This document shows positions 63,949 to 64,000 of a stretch of DNA of 64,000 nucleotides, one piece after another. This DNA is from Pseudomonas sp. SST3. Its GTDB lineage: Bacteria > Pseudomonadota > Gammaproteobacteria > Pseudomonadales > Pseudomonadaceae. A model generated the notes under the pieces. That model had not been told where the DNA came from. It worked only from the letters and a program-made list of their open reading frames with translations, and did no database searches. Numbering within the stretch: the stretch's first letter is position 1; each line of letters opens with the position of its first letter. Location: assembly GCF_003325755.1 (NCBI RefSeq), contig NZ_QORI02000017.1, forward strand, positions 29,753-93,752, given 5' to 3'. A program made the translations under genes and the position numbers.

Positions 63949-63960
63949 GCTCTTTAACAA
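63949..63960 (+). promoter_or_regulatory. boxA antitermination site of the rRNA leader
   Basis: GCTCTTTAACAA matches the bacterial rrn boxA, which loads NusB/NusE for antitermination. The following leader (CAATTCGTGTGGGTGCTTG) is typical of Pseudomonas 16S rRNA precursors. The 16S gene itself must begin beyond base 64000. Confidence 0.85.
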
Positions 63961-64000
63961 CTGAATCAAGCAATTCGTGTGGGTGCTTGTGAGGTAAGAC

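Noticed and set aside
63500..64000. Start of the 16S rRNA gene within the window
   Set aside because: The leader and boxA are present, but the conserved 16S 5' sequence (AGAGTTTGATC region) is not reached by base 64000.

Overview
The window is a chromosome segment of a Pseudomonas-type gammaproteobacterium, most like the Stutzerimonas (Pseudomonas) stutzeri group. The grounds are high G+C, the protein families, and a gene order that I recognise from Pseudomonas genomes (recalled, not searched). Nearly all of it is conserved core chromosome. I found no prophage, insertion sequence, CRISPR array, tRNA gene or complete rRNA gene.

Layout. (1) 1-6.8 kb: the 3' end of petC, sspAB, the leftward lpoA-yraN-diaA-dolP envelope cluster, the divergent rsmI, and the RNase P RNA. 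(2) 6.8-24.9 kb: the complete division and cell-wall (dcw) cluster mraZ-rsmH-ftsL-ftsI-murE-murF-mraY-murD-ftsW-murG-murC-ddlB-ftsQ-ftsA-ftsZ-lpxC. It has mostly 1-11 base overlaps and a MraZ-type operator at its promoter. ftsZ as given is broken by one extra base near 23119-23120. (3) 24.9-31.7 kb: a more variable stretch with a ferritin-like protein, a Rho-N-domain protein followed by a 44-residue ORF, an orphan rmlD, an AEC transporter, two membrane proteins and a CYP152-type P450 peroxygenase. (4) 31.7-46.5 kb: leftward retS, purD, purH, dusB-fis, a zinc-ribbon protein, prmA, aroQ-accB-accC, dsbD and a small Rieske protein. (5) 46.6-57.2 kb: haem uptake genes phuUVW, a Fur-box-controlled PrrF small RNA, cbpA, a TfoX-C protein, a methyltransferase, a kinase fusion, mrcB and small genes. 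(6) 57.6-64 kb: ilvI-ilvH-ilvC, pssA, msrP-msrQ, then four stacked promoters and a boxA leading into an rRNA operon whose 16S gene lies beyond the window.

How the genes work together. The dcw block makes the peptidoglycan precursor, flips or polymerises it and builds the divisome. mrcB adds a class A synthase, and lpoA encodes a lipoprotein that in E. coli activates PBP1A. Iron economy links phuUVW (haem iron import) to PrrF (post-transcriptional iron sparing). fis, sspA, retS and the rrn promoters are growth-rate or lifestyle regulators.

The most useful observations are the ftsZ frameshift, a single PrrF copy where P. aeruginosa has a tandem pair, the MraZ boxes at the mraZ start site, and the CYP152 enzyme whose active-site residue points to hydroxylation rather than decarboxylation. 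I did not find a clearly new multi-gene system.
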